This document shows positions 18,201 to 26,079 of a DNA stretch of 64,000 bases, piece after piece. The stretch spans positions 1 through 64,000 of the forward strand of contig WHSP01000006.1 in the NCBI GenBank assembly GCA_009380025.1, read 5' to 3'. The notes under the pieces were generated by a model. The model searched no databases. It had not been told where the DNA came from and was given only the letters and a program-made list of their open reading frames with translations. This DNA is from Gemmatimonas sp. Its GTDB lineage: Bacteria > Gemmatimonadota > Gemmatimonadetes > Longimicrobiales > Longimicrobiaceae. A program made the position numbers and the translations under genes. The stretch's first letter is position 1, and the number at the start of each line of letters is the position of its first letter.

Positions 18201-19049
18201 TCAGAATCCCTCGCCGATCTCCGTGCTAAGGACGCCGACGCCGTCGATCTCCACCTCGTACACGTCGCCCGGCTCCATCGCCTCGGTCGAGCCCATCGTA
18301 CCCGACCAGATCAGGTCACCCGGTCGCAGCTCGAAGTACTTCGAGATGTAGCTGACCATGTAGTCGAAGTTGAAGAGCATATCGGACGTGTTCTCGCCCT
18401 GTTTCACTTCGCCGTTCAGGCGCCCCTCGACCTGCACGTTGTTCGGGTCGAGCCCGGCCACGAGCACCGGCCCGACAGCGTTGAACGTGCGGCTCCCCTT
18501 CGCACGGGTCCACTGCGTGTCCGCGCCCTGCCAGTCGCGCGCGCTGCCGTCGTTGCCCGCCGTGACACCGAAGATGCAATCCGGCGCGTCTTCCACCGAC
18601 ACGTTCACACACTCGCGCCCGACCACGACGACCGCTTCGGCTTCGTAGTGGAACGCGTCCGTGTCCGTCGGCTTCAGCATCTGCTCCTCGGGCCCGATGA
18701 CCGACGTCGCGGGCACCTGGAAGATACCGGGATACTCAGCCGGCTCGCCGTTGATGTGACTGCGGAAGTTCAGCGCAGTCATGTAGATGTTGACCGGCTC
18801 CACCGGCGCCTTGAGCATCACTTCCGAGCGCTCGACGGACTCGCCCGTCTGCGTCCCACCCAGGTACGGTGCGTCCGAGAGCTGATGGATCGTCTCACCC
18901 TCGAGGACACCCCAGGAGACCGTGCCGCCCTGGTCGTACCGGACGTACTGCGTCGTCGCCTGCGCCGCCGCGGCTTCCACCGCCGGCGGCGAATACCCGA
19001 TCACAGTCACCATCAAACCCGTTGCGATCGCGACAAACCGTTGCTTCAA
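18201..19049 (-). CDS. Exported fumarylacetoacetate hydrolase-family protein
   Basis: 282 residues from a TTG at 19049 that has GGAGGT 5 bases upstream. The first ~32 residues are a signal peptide (FVAIATGLMVTVIGYSPPAV, AAAAQ). The mature part is the FAH C-terminal fold: YMTALNFRSHINGEP, the metal ligands in FHYEAEAVVVVGRE and ITAGNDGSARDWQ-like VTAGNDGSARDWQ, then KGSRTFNAVGP and RPGDLIWSGTMGSTEAMEPG. The family hydrolyses or isomerises acylpyruvates and related 2-keto acids using Mg or Mn, normally in the cytoplasm. An exported copy is unusual and its substrate is not evident. It lies upstream of the metX leader but that has its own promoter. Confidence 0.88.
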   Translation of the reverse strand: MKQRFVAIATGLMVTVIGYSPPAVEAAAAQATTQYVRYDQGGTVSWGVLEGETIHQLSDAPYLGGTQTGESVERSEVMLKAPVEPVNIYMTALNFRSHINGEPAEYPGIFQVPATSVIGPEEQMLKPTDTDAFHYEAEAVVVVGRECVNVSVEDAPDCIFGVTAGNDGSARDWQGADTQWTRAKGSRTFNAVGPVLVAGLDPNNVQVEGRLNGEVKQGENTSDMLFNFDYMVSYISKYFELRPGDLIWSGTMGSTEAMEPGDVYEVEIDGVGVLSTEIGEGF

Positions 19050-19356
19050 GAGACACCTCCAGTTTGAGGGATGTTGCTCCGGCCGCCTCAAGAGGCTCGT
19101 TCCCGAGCGGCAAGGAAGACGTCCGGTTACCGGTCCGGACGAGCTGCGGAGTTGCAAGGACGCCGACCCGCGCCCCGGCTGCGCGGAGATGCGCTCGATC
19201 GGGTAAGATGTCGCGCGTCAGCCCCGAAGAATTCGACGGAGAAAGTAGGCAGAGACGGACCGGAACCACTGAAGCTAGAAGGAAGCCACCCTCCGCGCCA
19301 GCGGGAGATAACGTTCCTTGAAAGCTACACTTGGGATCTGAATCGCGTTGGGAGGC
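19050..19356. other. Intergenic region upstream of the FAH-family gene
   Basis: About 300 bases with no supported gene, between the small membrane protein and the FAH-family gene on the same strand. It should carry the latter's promoter; I see no clear boxes or structured element. Confidence 0.35.
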
Positions 19357-19545
19357 TCAGGGAAGCGTCGTGCGGGTGTTGTCGATATCGACGACGGTCG
19401 TGTCACCCGCCGGATCGGTCGCCATGGGCTCGGTTTCCCCTCCGAACATCTCGACGACGACCCAGATCAGCAACGCGAGAACGAGTAGCCCGATGACCCA
19501 CGGCCAGACGCCTGGCCGAACCCGTTCGACATCGATTTCCGCCAT
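19357..19545 (-). CDS. Small single-helix membrane protein
   Basis: 62 residues. AGAGGTG lies 4 bases before the ATG at 19545. A charged N-terminus (MAEIDVERVRPGV) is followed by one membrane helix, WPWVIGLLVLALLIWVVVEM, and a short acidic tail containing GGETEPMATDPAGDTTVVDI. The function is unknown. The compact N-in helix-tail layout and good ribosome site make it a likely real gene, probably a monocistronic envelope microprotein. Confidence 0.7.
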   Translation of the reverse strand: MAEIDVERVRPGVWPWVIGLLVLALLIWVVVEMFGGETEPMATDPAGDTTVVDIDNTRTTLP

Positions 19546-19715
19546 CCGACACCTCTAGAAGTCGACTGTCCCGGCCCGCGTTGGTGGCCGAATTGCGTTG
19601 CAAAGTCGAGACCTACATCCAATCTTCCCATGCCTCGAGCGGCTACCCGGATGATAGGGATCGAGGGCAATCGAACATCCACGGGTGAGAAACACGACGG
19701 AGCGAGGGAACGGCC

Positions 19716-20579
19716 GTGAGCGAAGAGACCGAAAAGCTGCTGGATCTGCTCGACCTCGAGCCCCTCGAGGTCAACATCTACCGTGGCCGGAATCGGGACA
19801 TCGGCTCCGGCCGCGTCTTCGGGGGGCAGGTCCTGGCGCAGGCGCTGGTTGCGGCCCGCCGAACGGTCGATGAGCCGCGAGAGGCGCATTCAATCCACGG
19901 GTATTTCATCCTCCCGGGTGACGTCGCGGCACCGATCGTCTACTTCGTGGACCGCCTGCGCGACGGCAAGAGTTTCACGACCCGGCGCGTGACGGCGATA
20001 CAACACGGACGCGCCATCTTCGACATGGCGGCCTCTTTCCACGTGATGGAGGAAGGCGTTGCCCATCAGGCCGGGATGCCCGACGTCCCACCACCAGATT
20101 CCCTGGCGAGCGAGCTCGACCTCTTGAGGCAGATGGCCGACCGCATTCCTGAGAGGGTGAGGGAGTTCTACACCGCCGACCAACCGATCGACTTCCGGCC
20201 CGTCGAACCCGTTGACCCATTCAAACCCGAGCAGCGCCCCCCGCTCAAGTACACCTGGCTGCGGGTGCTCGGCGACGCCGGACCGGACGAAGTGACCCAG
20301 CAGGCCGTTCTGGCGTATGCCTCGGACTACGGGCTCCTGGGAAGCGCCCTCCTTCCGCACCGCCTCTCCCTCCAGATGCCGCAGCTCCAGGCCGCATCGC
20401 TCGACCATTCCCTCTGGTTCCATCGCCCTTTCCGCGCCGACGAGTGGCTGCTCTATGAGATGGAGAGCCCCACGGCGGGCGGCGCCCGCGGCTTCACCAG
20501 GGGCTCCATCTTCACCCGTTCCGGAGAGCTCGTAGCCTCCGTCGCGCAGGAAGGATTGCTTCGGCTCCGCACCCCGTAG
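19716..20579 (+). CDS. tesB: Acyl-CoA thioesterase II
   Basis: 287 residues with a GTG start at 19716. Double hotdog fold of the TesB family: the N-terminal half has GSGRVFGGQVLAQALVAA, SIHGYFILPGDVAAPIVY and GKSFTTRRVTAIQHG, and the C-terminal half YASDYGLLGSAL with the catalytic Asp, SLDHSLWFHRPFRADEWLLY, and TRGSIFTRSGELVASVAQEG. It hydrolyses medium- and long-chain acyl-CoA to free fatty acid and CoA in the cytoplasm. Length and motifs match the family throughout. It has no operon partner; the next gene starts after a hairpin-forming repeat. Confidence 0.94.
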   Translation: MSEETEKLLDLLDLEPLEVNIYRGRNRDIGSGRVFGGQVLAQALVAARRTVDEPREAHSIHGYFILPGDVAAPIVYFVDRLRDGKSFTTRRVTAIQHGRAIFDMAASFHVMEEGVAHQAGMPDVPPPDSLASELDLLRQMADRIPERVREFYTADQPIDFRPVEPVDPFKPEQRPPLKYTWLRVLGDAGPDEVTQQAVLAYASDYGLLGSALLPHRLSLQMPQLQAASLDHSLWFHRPFRADEWLLYEMESPTAGGARGFTRGSIFTRSGELVASVAQEGLLRLRTP

Positions 20580-20722
20580 CCCGAATCCCTCTCTTGTGAC
20601 GTAGTCGCCATTTCTGCGTCTGGCCCCAATTGCCGTCACCCCCAGGTTTCCTGAAGGGACGGTCGACCCGCGTCCGACCACTCATCATTTCCGACCACCC
20701 GTCATTCGCGCCCCCATCTCGT

Positions 20723-20778
20723 CATAATTCCCGCGAAGGCGGGAATCCGGCGGCTGGATCCCCGCGTCGCGGGAATGG
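20723..20778. repeat. REP-like double hairpin
   Basis: ATTCCCGCGAAGGCGGGAAT is a hairpin followed by a second one, CCCCGCGTCGCGGGAAT. This GATTCCCGC..GCGGGAAT type of palindrome is a widespread intergenic repeat in GC-rich bacteria. It sits between tesB and the methyltransferase-like gene. Confidence 0.6.
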
Positions 20779-20800
20779 CAAAGCAATGGCGGAGGACGAG

Positions 20801-22108
20801 ATGCATCGGACCAGTCGGACCAGGTTGCCTGGAATCGCGCCACCGTTGGATCCGCTTTCCGTACTGGATGGCGACTGGGCGAAAGGGGGCGGGAGATCCC
20901 AGGCGAGCCCCTGGCCGGGGATCGCGGAAACGCGAATGCTCGCCCGGCGTGGACAGAGGCGGCTCCTGATGTTCGAGACCGCAGTAGGGACCAGGCTCCC
21001 GGACTATGGACGACGGCGCCGGCTGCGTAGCCGCCTGACACAGATCGGATTGGTCGATGAGGGGGACGTAGTGACCTTCACCGATTCCGCGCACTCCAGC
21101 TTCTTCTGGGTGTGGACCGCTCCGGCCGCTGTCGGCGGCCACCGATACGTCGACTATCGGTTCCCGATACGTGCTGAATCGATCAGGCGCGACCTTCGAT
21201 CGTTGCCCCACGAACTCGCTCTGACCGATTCGGCACGGAGCAGCGGGCTCGATCCCCTCCAATCGTGCATCGTTCGACGGATCGCCAGCTACATCGATCG
21301 GTCCCGGTCGGACGACGGCGACCCTGGCACACTCCTCCTGGCGATCGCGGGCACCCGGGACGTCCGTCCCCTCAGGAGACTCTGGAGCGGTCTCGAACGG
21401 CTAACGATTCTGGACGAGGCCTGCGGAACGGGGGATTGGTTGTTCTCGACAGGTCGTATTCTGGAGTCGATCTATATCGCGTGCGTCGACCGGATGCGTG
21501 CCTGGCTGGATGATCTGGAGGTAGCCGGGCACTGCCGCAGGCCCGAGTACCTGTCGGACTTCCGCGCGATAGTCCGGATGGCCGAGGACTCCCGACTACA
21601 TCCCACACCCGAGGTGTTCGTCCGAAGGCTTCTCCTCCAGAGGAACCTCTTCGGCATTTCCAGCGTTGGCAGGGAGATCCGGATCTCTCGTCGAGCTTTG
21701 TTGGAATTCGGCCGGTTCGGCGACGGCGGCATTCCGGCCTTCGACTTGAATATCGTTCCAAGCGTCGCTCGCTCCGCGCCAATGGGCCCCGCGCGAGACA
21801 CATCTGAGGGCTGCGGGATGCGGCAGAAGGCGGACGATTCGGAGGAGTTCGAGGTTTTGGCTCGTACGCTATCCCTGCTTCGGTCGTATCGACTGTGTGG
21901 GGATGGATCACGCGAGGCGTTTCGGCTGGCAGCCATCGAGTTGACCCGTCGGCGTCGGATCATGACCGGAGACCCGCCGGGATCCGACCCGCGCGAGGTC
22001 GGTGACACCGGCTCGTTTGCTGGGACCTCGCGAGGGAGTTTGCGGAATATCTTCCTTCGGTCGATCGATCTTGGTGGTTTCGACTTCGTGCGCCCCAGGA
22101 TCCAATGA
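20801..22108 (+). CDS. Shortened Eco57I/PglX-type adenine methyltransferase-like protein lacking the catalytic motif
   Basis: 435 residues; GGAGGAC precedes the ATG at 20801 (an ATG at 20786 is also open). Not a standard family member, but it runs in parallel with large class I DNA adenine methyltransferases (from memory): DVVTFTDSAHSSFFWVWTAP corresponds to their N-terminal part, LTILDEACGTGDWLFSTGRI to motif I (LDPTCGSGAFLFAALNIL), YIACVDRMRAWLDDLE and PEYLSDFRAIV to the following helices, RNLFGISSVGREI to NNLYGVDIMEEAV, and FDLNIVPS to the DFNIRSG segment. The sequence then ends where the NPPY motif IV and target-recognition half would start. Methylation is therefore unlikely; a SAM- or DNA-binding accessory role is inferred. 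It overlaps the next gene by ATGA. Confidence 0.7.
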   Translation: MHRTSRTRLPGIAPPLDPLSVLDGDWAKGGGRSQASPWPGIAETRMLARRGQRRLLMFETAVGTRLPDYGRRRRLRSRLTQIGLVDEGDVVTFTDSAHSSFFWVWTAPAAVGGHRYVDYRFPIRAESIRRDLRSLPHELALTDSARSSGLDPLQSCIVRRIASYIDRSRSDDGDPGTLLLAIAGTRDVRPLRRLWSGLERLTILDEACGTGDWLFSTGRILESIYIACVDRMRAWLDDLEVAGHCRRPEYLSDFRAIVRMAEDSRLHPTPEVFVRRLLLQRNLFGISSVGREIRISRRALLEFGRFGDGGIPAFDLNIVPSVARSAPMGPARDTSEGCGMRQKADDSEEFEVLARTLSLLRSYRLCGDGSREAFRLAAIELTRRRRIMTGDPPGSDPREVGDTGSFAGTSRGSLRNIFLRSIDLGGFDFVRPRIQ

Positions 22109-22719
22109 ACTCCGGCGACTGGCCTCGACGGGTTGGTGATCGCGGCAACTGCGCGTCGGCCGAACTGTGCAGGGGTTCGATCGATCCCGAACTCCGCACG
22201 ATCGGCGATCCCGAGCTACTGAATCGACCCTACCTGGCCATGCTGACCTCGCGGAAGCCCCCTCCTGACCTCTTGCTCCCCACTTTCGATCTGTTCAGGC
22301 GACTCCGCGAGGAGCGGATTCCGGTGGCGGGCGGGTTCCACGGTCCGCTGGAGAGGTCGTGCCTGCGCCTCCTTCTCCGAGGCCGTCAGCCGGTTCTGAT
22401 CTGCCCAGCTCGGACCCTGAAGCGGTTCCGTGTACCCCTCGGCTGGACGGATGCGGTCCGGGCACGGCGGCTCCTGATCGTATCTGAGTTGCCCGATCGC
22501 TGGACCCGCCCATCCAGTCGCTCGGCCGAGTTGCGCAACGATACCCTGACGCGGCTCGCATCGAGGATCTTCGTCGTGAGCGCGAACCCCGGGAGCCGCA
22601 CCTTCGAGCGGGCGCTACGAGTGATGGATGCGGGGAAGCCTGTCCTGTGCTTCGATCACCCGGCCAACCGCGAGCTGCTCATCGCCGGAGCGAGATCCGT
22701 CGAGCCTCGACGACGTTGA
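22105..22719 (+). CDS. DprA/SLOG-like Rossmann-fold protein
   Basis: 204 residues, starting at the ATGA overlap with the methyltransferase-like gene. The arrangement follows DprA (Smf): LAMLTSRKPPPDLLLPTFDL (early strand), RIPVAGGFHGPLERSCLRLL in the place of the VSGxAxGID..AH segment, a QPVLICPART strand, LLIVSELP in place of LISEYPP, RNDTLTRLASRIFVVSANPG in place of RNRIIAGLS..vvVvEa, and ERALRVMDAGKPVLCF at the end. DprA loads RecA on single-stranded DNA; SLOG relatives also bind nucleotides in defence systems. It is shorter than DprA and has no winged-helix tail. Coupled translation with its neighbour suggests the two products work together. Confidence 0.72.
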   Translation: MNSGDWPRRVGDRGNCASAELCRGSIDPELRTIGDPELLNRPYLAMLTSRKPPPDLLLPTFDLFRRLREERIPVAGGFHGPLERSCLRLLLRGRQPVLICPARTLKRFRVPLGWTDAVRARRLLIVSELPDRWTRPSSRSAELRNDTLTRLASRIFVVSANPGSRTFERALRVMDAGKPVLCFDHPANRELLIAGARSVEPRRR

Positions 22720-22743
22720 AGTCGGCTCCTCAGAACCCGGCAA

Positions 22744-23004
22744 TCAGCCGGTACTGCACTGGAGCCGTACCGGGACAGCCGCCCGGCAGGCGATCACCTC
22801 CGACATCCCGCTGGCGTTCCCCCCGCACGCGCTTTCCTGAGCCGCCCGGGTCGCAGCCTCCTCCGATTCACCCGCGCCGCGCCGGCAGACCATCTCGCCG
22901 TCGAACTCGAGACACACCTCGCACTCGACCTGCGCGGACGCGAACGTACTGTACACGACCACCCCCACGAACAACGCGATTCCGAGCAGAACGACCCACC
23001 TCAT
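22744..23004 (-). CDS. Small exported Cys-containing protein
   Basis: 86 residues from the ATG at 23004. The N-terminus is a signal anchor or signal peptide (RWVVLLGIALFVGVVVYSTF, ASAQ). The mature ~60 residues contain six Cys, including VECEVCLEFDGEMVCRRG, ACGG and VIACRA, and would suit disulphide pairing outside the cytoplasm. The middle is a helix with EEAATRAAQESA. I do not know a function. It overlaps nothing and ends 24 bases from the convergent DprA-like gene. Confidence 0.7.
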   Translation of the reverse strand: MRWVVLLGIALFVGVVVYSTFASAQVECEVCLEFDGEMVCRRGAGESEEAATRAAQESACGGNASGMSEVIACRAAVPVRLQCSTG

Positions 23005-23007
23005 CGC

Positions 23008-23041
23008 TACCGTTTCCAGTTGCCGGTTGCCAGTTGCTCCG
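23008..23041. repeat. Short CCAGTTGCCGGTTGCCAGTT repeat
   Basis: TTTCCAGTTGCCGGTTGCCA is one unit of the short intergenic repeat family seen also at 13162, 34082 and 38330. It lies just upstream of the small exported protein gene. Confidence 0.45.
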
Positions 23042-23081
23042 TGGAGAGATGAATTTTCGGATACTAGAGTCAGCACCGGGG

Positions 23082-23597
23082 TCAACGCAAGACGTGGGCG
23101 GACCTCTCCCCAGCGGATTCGCCGTCCTCCGTGTCCTCCGGCGGGAGCACCACGTACGCGCCGACGCTCTCGCCGACTTTCCTGCCCGCTTTCCGCAGCT
23201 CGACGATCAGTTCGATTCTACCTCGACCCCGGCGCCGGAGAACGCGAGTGAATCGGGCCCAGTCTTGGGGGGCGGGAGGCACGGCCACGGCATCGAAGTC
23301 CCCGTCGATCGGGTGGGTATAGTCGACCGAGTTCCGCTGAATGACAATCCGCTTGCTGTGACCGCCAGCGCCCAGGCGGAGGTGCAGGAGCGACCAGCCA
23401 GCCAGAATCGCGACGGCGGCCGCGCTGCCACCGAAGACCGTGCTTCGATGGTTGATGTTCAGATCGAGCGGAGCCCTCAAGCGAACCTCGTTCTCGTCGG
23501 CCGCCTCGACCGTGACCCCCATCGCGGCCGAGATCGGGATGTGCTCGTAGAGGTAGTCCTGAAGCCGCGACTCCGGACCGACAACGAAAGGGTCCAT
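23082..23597 (-). CDS. YiiD-type putative thioesterase (hotdog fold)
   Basis: 171 residues from the ATG at 23597, 7 bases after the methyltransferase stop. The sequence matches the YiiD C-terminal thioesterase family: LYEHIPISAAMGVTVEAADE, VRLRAPLDLNINHRSTVFGG (the FGGS turn in the hotdog helix), SAAAVAILAGWSLLHLRL and IVIQRNSVDYTHPIDGDFDA. Such proteins hydrolyse acyl-CoA-like thioesters; the substrate is not known. The tight spacing behind the DNA methyltransferase gene suggests one transcript, without an obvious functional link. Confidence 0.85.
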   Translation of the reverse strand: MDPFVVGPESRLQDYLYEHIPISAAMGVTVEAADENEVRLRAPLDLNINHRSTVFGGSAAAVAILAGWSLLHLRLGAGGHSKRIVIQRNSVDYTHPIDGDFDAVAVPPAPQDWARFTRVLRRRGRGRIELIVELRKAGRKVGESVGAYVVLPPEDTEDGESAGERSAHVLR

Positions 23598-23604
23598 CAG
23601 TCGC

Positions 23605-24480
23605 TCAGGACGGATTCGGGGCCGGGGGATGGTCCTCGACCATCCGGCCGCACCAACGGATATCTTCGCGGCCAGCGAAGCGGCGTTGCATGACCCGGAT
23701 GGCTTCCGGGTTGTCGTCGACGAGGACGAAGCGCCGCCCCAACTCGAGGCACGCGGCACCCGTCGTTCCGCTGCCTGCGAAGAAGTCGAGGACCAGGTCC
23801 CCCGGTCGAGAGGAGGCGGTCACGATCCGCCTGAGGATGCCGATCGGCTTCTGGGTCGGATAGCCCGTCTTCTCCACGCCGCTCGTCGGGACGATCGTGT
23901 GCCACCACGTGTCGGTTGGCAGCTTGCCGAGCGCTGCCTTCTCGGCCGTGACCAGACCGGGCGCCATGTATGGAATCCGATCGACGGCCTCGGCGTCGAA
24001 CCAATATCGGTCAGGATCTTTCACGTAGAACAGGATGTTGTCGTGCTTCGGCGGCCACTTCTTCTTCGTCCGCCCGCCGTAGTCGTAAGCCCAGACGATC
24101 TCGTTCAGGAAGCACCGGCGGCCGAAGATCTCGTCCAGGAGGATCTTGCAGTAGTGGACCTCGCGGTAGTCGATGTGGAAGTAGAGTGAGCCGTCGGACG
24201 CAAGCACTCGATGAGCTTCCCGAAGCCGTGGCTCGAGGAAGCCCAAAAAGTCGTCGAAAGCGTCCGGGTAGGACCGGGTCTCTCCGCGGGTCGTGCGATA
24301 GGGTCGTCCGCCAAAACCGATGCGGTCCGCTCCGGCAGCGTGCGTACGAACCACACGGAGCTCCGAGCGACGGCGGAAGCGACCGGTGTTGAAGGGGGGG
24401 TCGATGTAAATGAGGTTCGCGCTGCCCGACGGCGTCGCCTCGAGAACCTCGAGGTTGTCAGCGTGGTGGATCTGATGCAC
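23605..24480 (-). CDS. Orphan beta-class site-specific DNA methyltransferase
   Basis: 291 residues. Motif IV comes first (YIDPPFNTG) and the SAM-binding motif I near the C-terminus (LDFFAGSGTTGAA), the order that defines beta-class N6-adenine or N4-cytosine methyltransferases. DDFLGFLEPRLREAHRVL, SLYFHIDYREVHYCKILLDE, EIVWAYDYGGRTKKKWPPKH and GKLPTDTWWHTIVPTSGVEK, GYPTQKP are typical of the family. No restriction endonuclease is nearby, so it is probably an orphan enzyme used in regulation, replication timing or protection against incoming elements. It is followed after 7 bases by the thioesterase gene. The recognition site cannot be read from sequence. Confidence 0.92.
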   Translation of the reverse strand: MHQIHHADNLEVLEATPSGSANLIYIDPPFNTGRFRRRSELRVVRTHAAGADRIGFGGRPYRTTRGETRSYPDAFDDFLGFLEPRLREAHRVLASDGSLYFHIDYREVHYCKILLDEIFGRRCFLNEIVWAYDYGGRTKKKWPPKHDNILFYVKDPDRYWFDAEAVDRIPYMAPGLVTAEKAALGKLPTDTWWHTIVPTSGVEKTGYPTQKPIGILRRIVTASSRPGDLVLDFFAGSGTTGAACLELGRRFVLVDDNPEAIRVMQRRFAGREDIRWCGRMVEDHPPAPNPS

Positions 24481-24527
24481 GAATCCCGTCTACCCGCCGG
24501 CCCGCGGCGATTTCGCCGGGCCGTTCC

Positions 24528-24761
24528 TCAGAGGTGATCGACGGCGCCCGGCTCGCCAGACTGCCGGGCGCAGCTCGCACAGCAATAGAACGTTCCGTCG
24601 CCCTCGATGCCATGCCCTGCGATCTTCACACCACAGTGGTCGCACACCGGCGCCAGGCTGTGAATCGCGCATTCGAAGCTGTCGAACACGTGTCGATTCC
24701 CCGCAGCGACAACCTCGAACGCCATGTGGTAGTCGTTCCCGCAGACCTCGCACTTTGCCAT
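24528..24761 (-). CDS. Small zinc-ribbon (TRASH-like) protein
   Basis: 77 residues. Eight Cys are arranged as CEVCGNDYH, FDSFECAIHSL, VCDHCGVKI, then FYCCASCARQSG, which suggests two treble-clef or ribbon metal sites related to TRASH/metallothionein-like domains. HVFDSFECAIHSLAPVC is the most characteristic block. A metal-binding or metal-sensing role is inferred from the cysteines. It lies 47 bases upstream of the DNA methyltransferase gene on the same strand and may share its transcript. Confidence 0.75.
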   Translation of the reverse strand: MAKCEVCGNDYHMAFEVVAAGNRHVFDSFECAIHSLAPVCDHCGVKIAGHGIEGDGTFYCCASCARQSGEPGAVDHL

Positions 24762-25059
24762 GCTATGCTCCAGTCGAGGGTTCTATGCAGCGGCTGAAGC
24801 GACAGATGCATCGAGCGCGCCAGTGATCGGCGGCCGAAGACTGGTCTCACGGAGGAACCGGAAGCCACGAAGCCGCGAGGGGCGACCCTCATGACTTTAT
24901 GTTGAAGAAGAGAACGTCGAATCCGGTGTCGATGGGAGTCACGCCTTCGCGTCTTCGCGTGAACTCCCGAGCCGACGGGACGGGGGAATGACGAGGAGGT
25001 GGGGAAGCCCGTTAGTAAAATCGATGTCGCCCCTGGCCGAAGGGGCGGACCGAAACGGG

Positions 25060-25473
25060 TCAGCGGTCTCCGATCGCGAAGGTAAGAAGTGCCTCGGGAT
25101 TTGCCCTGCCGGTCACGAGAAGCCGGAATTCCCGTTCGCTCAAGTCACTTCCGAGGGCTTCGATCAGGGCCGCTTCGTCGACGTCCGCGGAGGCCCCCAG
25201 AAGTCGAAGGCTGCTCGTCATGTTGTTCACCACATCAGGACCGAGCCAGAGGGCGAAGGCGATGCTCGCAGCGGCGACGATCGGGATGAGCGGCTTGGGC
25301 AGGATGCCGCGCCAGCGAGCGCGCTTCCTCGCCAAGAGCAGTTCCGCACGCCGGTTGATGGAGCGGCGCATTGCGTCGAAATCGACATCATCGGGCACAT
25401 CGCTGCTCAGCTCAGTCATCGCCGTGGCGAGAACCGGATCCGAAATACGGTCGTCCAGTGCGTCTCGATTCAT
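25060..25473 (-). CDS. Single-helix membrane protein, probable anti-sigma factor
   Basis: 137 residues. The start ATG overlaps the stop of the ECF sigma gene (ATGA). A cytoplasmic N-terminal helix region (DAMRRSINRRAELLLARKRA) is followed by one membrane helix (LIPIVAAASIAFALWLG) and a ~60-residue acidic outer tail. There is no recognisable zinc-binding HxxxCxxC motif, so assignment as anti-sigma factor rests on gene order, translational coupling and topology. Confidence 0.7.
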   Translation of the reverse strand: MNRDALDDRISDPVLATAMTELSSDVPDDVDFDAMRRSINRRAELLLARKRARWRGILPKPLIPIVAAASIAFALWLGPDVVNNMTSSLRLLGASADVDEAALIEALGSDLSEREFRLLVTGRANPEALLTFAIGDR

Positions 25474-26072
25474 GCCTGCCTCCTCGCATACGGCTCGAGT
25501 GCTTCACGGAGCACTCGCCGCGCCTGATGGAGATGCCAACGAACAGTGCCATCGGAGATACCGAGAACCTCCGCGATCTCGGGGCTCGAGAAGCCCTCGA
25601 GATCGAACATCGTGACGATGGTGCGTTGCCGCTCTGGCAATCTGAGCACGGCTTGTTCGAGATGCCGTCTCAACTCAGAGCGCTCCGCTTCCGCGAGCGG
25701 CGAGGCGACCGAAGACGCCGCATCGCTCGGCAACTCGACGGTCCAGCGGCGCGATCTCGACTTGCGCGCGTTCAGACATCGGTTGACCAGAATCCTGTAG
25801 AACCAGGGGGAGAAGTCGCGATTGGTATCGAAACTGTCGATCTTCTCCAGCGCCGCGAGGAACGCTTCCTGTACCAGGTCTTCCGCGTCCTCGCGCTGGC
25901 CGAGCAAGCGCAGCGCGACCCCGAAGGCGCGCTGGATGTGCCGGCCGACGAGAGCGTCGAAGGCGCCGGCATCACCCTTCTGCACCGTTGCCGCGAGCTG
26001 TGCATCCGTCAGCTCCGAGGAAGGGCGCACCGGGACACGGCTTCCCCCGGTCAGGCTTCCAGCCGGGGACAT
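25470..26072 (-). CDS. ECF-type RNA polymerase sigma factor
   Basis: 200 residues from the ATG at 26072, 7 bases after the Spy-like gene; longer starts (GTG at 26126) overlap that gene. Region 2: DALVGRHIQRAFGVALRLLG, then QREDAEDLVQEAFLAALEKI and DFSPWFYRILVNRCLN. Region 4: LPERQRTIVTMFDLEGFSSP, EIAEVLGISDGTVRWHLHQA, RRVLREAL. It should direct polymerase to a small regulon, probably including this operon, under control of the coupled membrane protein and possibly of the periplasmic Spy-like sensor encoded upstream. Confidence 0.92.
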   Translation of the reverse strand: MSPAGSLTGGSRVPVRPSSELTDAQLAATVQKGDAGAFDALVGRHIQRAFGVALRLLGQREDAEDLVQEAFLAALEKIDSFDTNRDFSPWFYRILVNRCLNARKSRSRRWTVELPSDAASSVASPLAEAERSELRRHLEQAVLRLPERQRTIVTMFDLEGFSSPEIAEVLGISDGTVRWHLHQARRVLREALEPYARRQA

Positions 26073-26079
26073 GCTCCCA

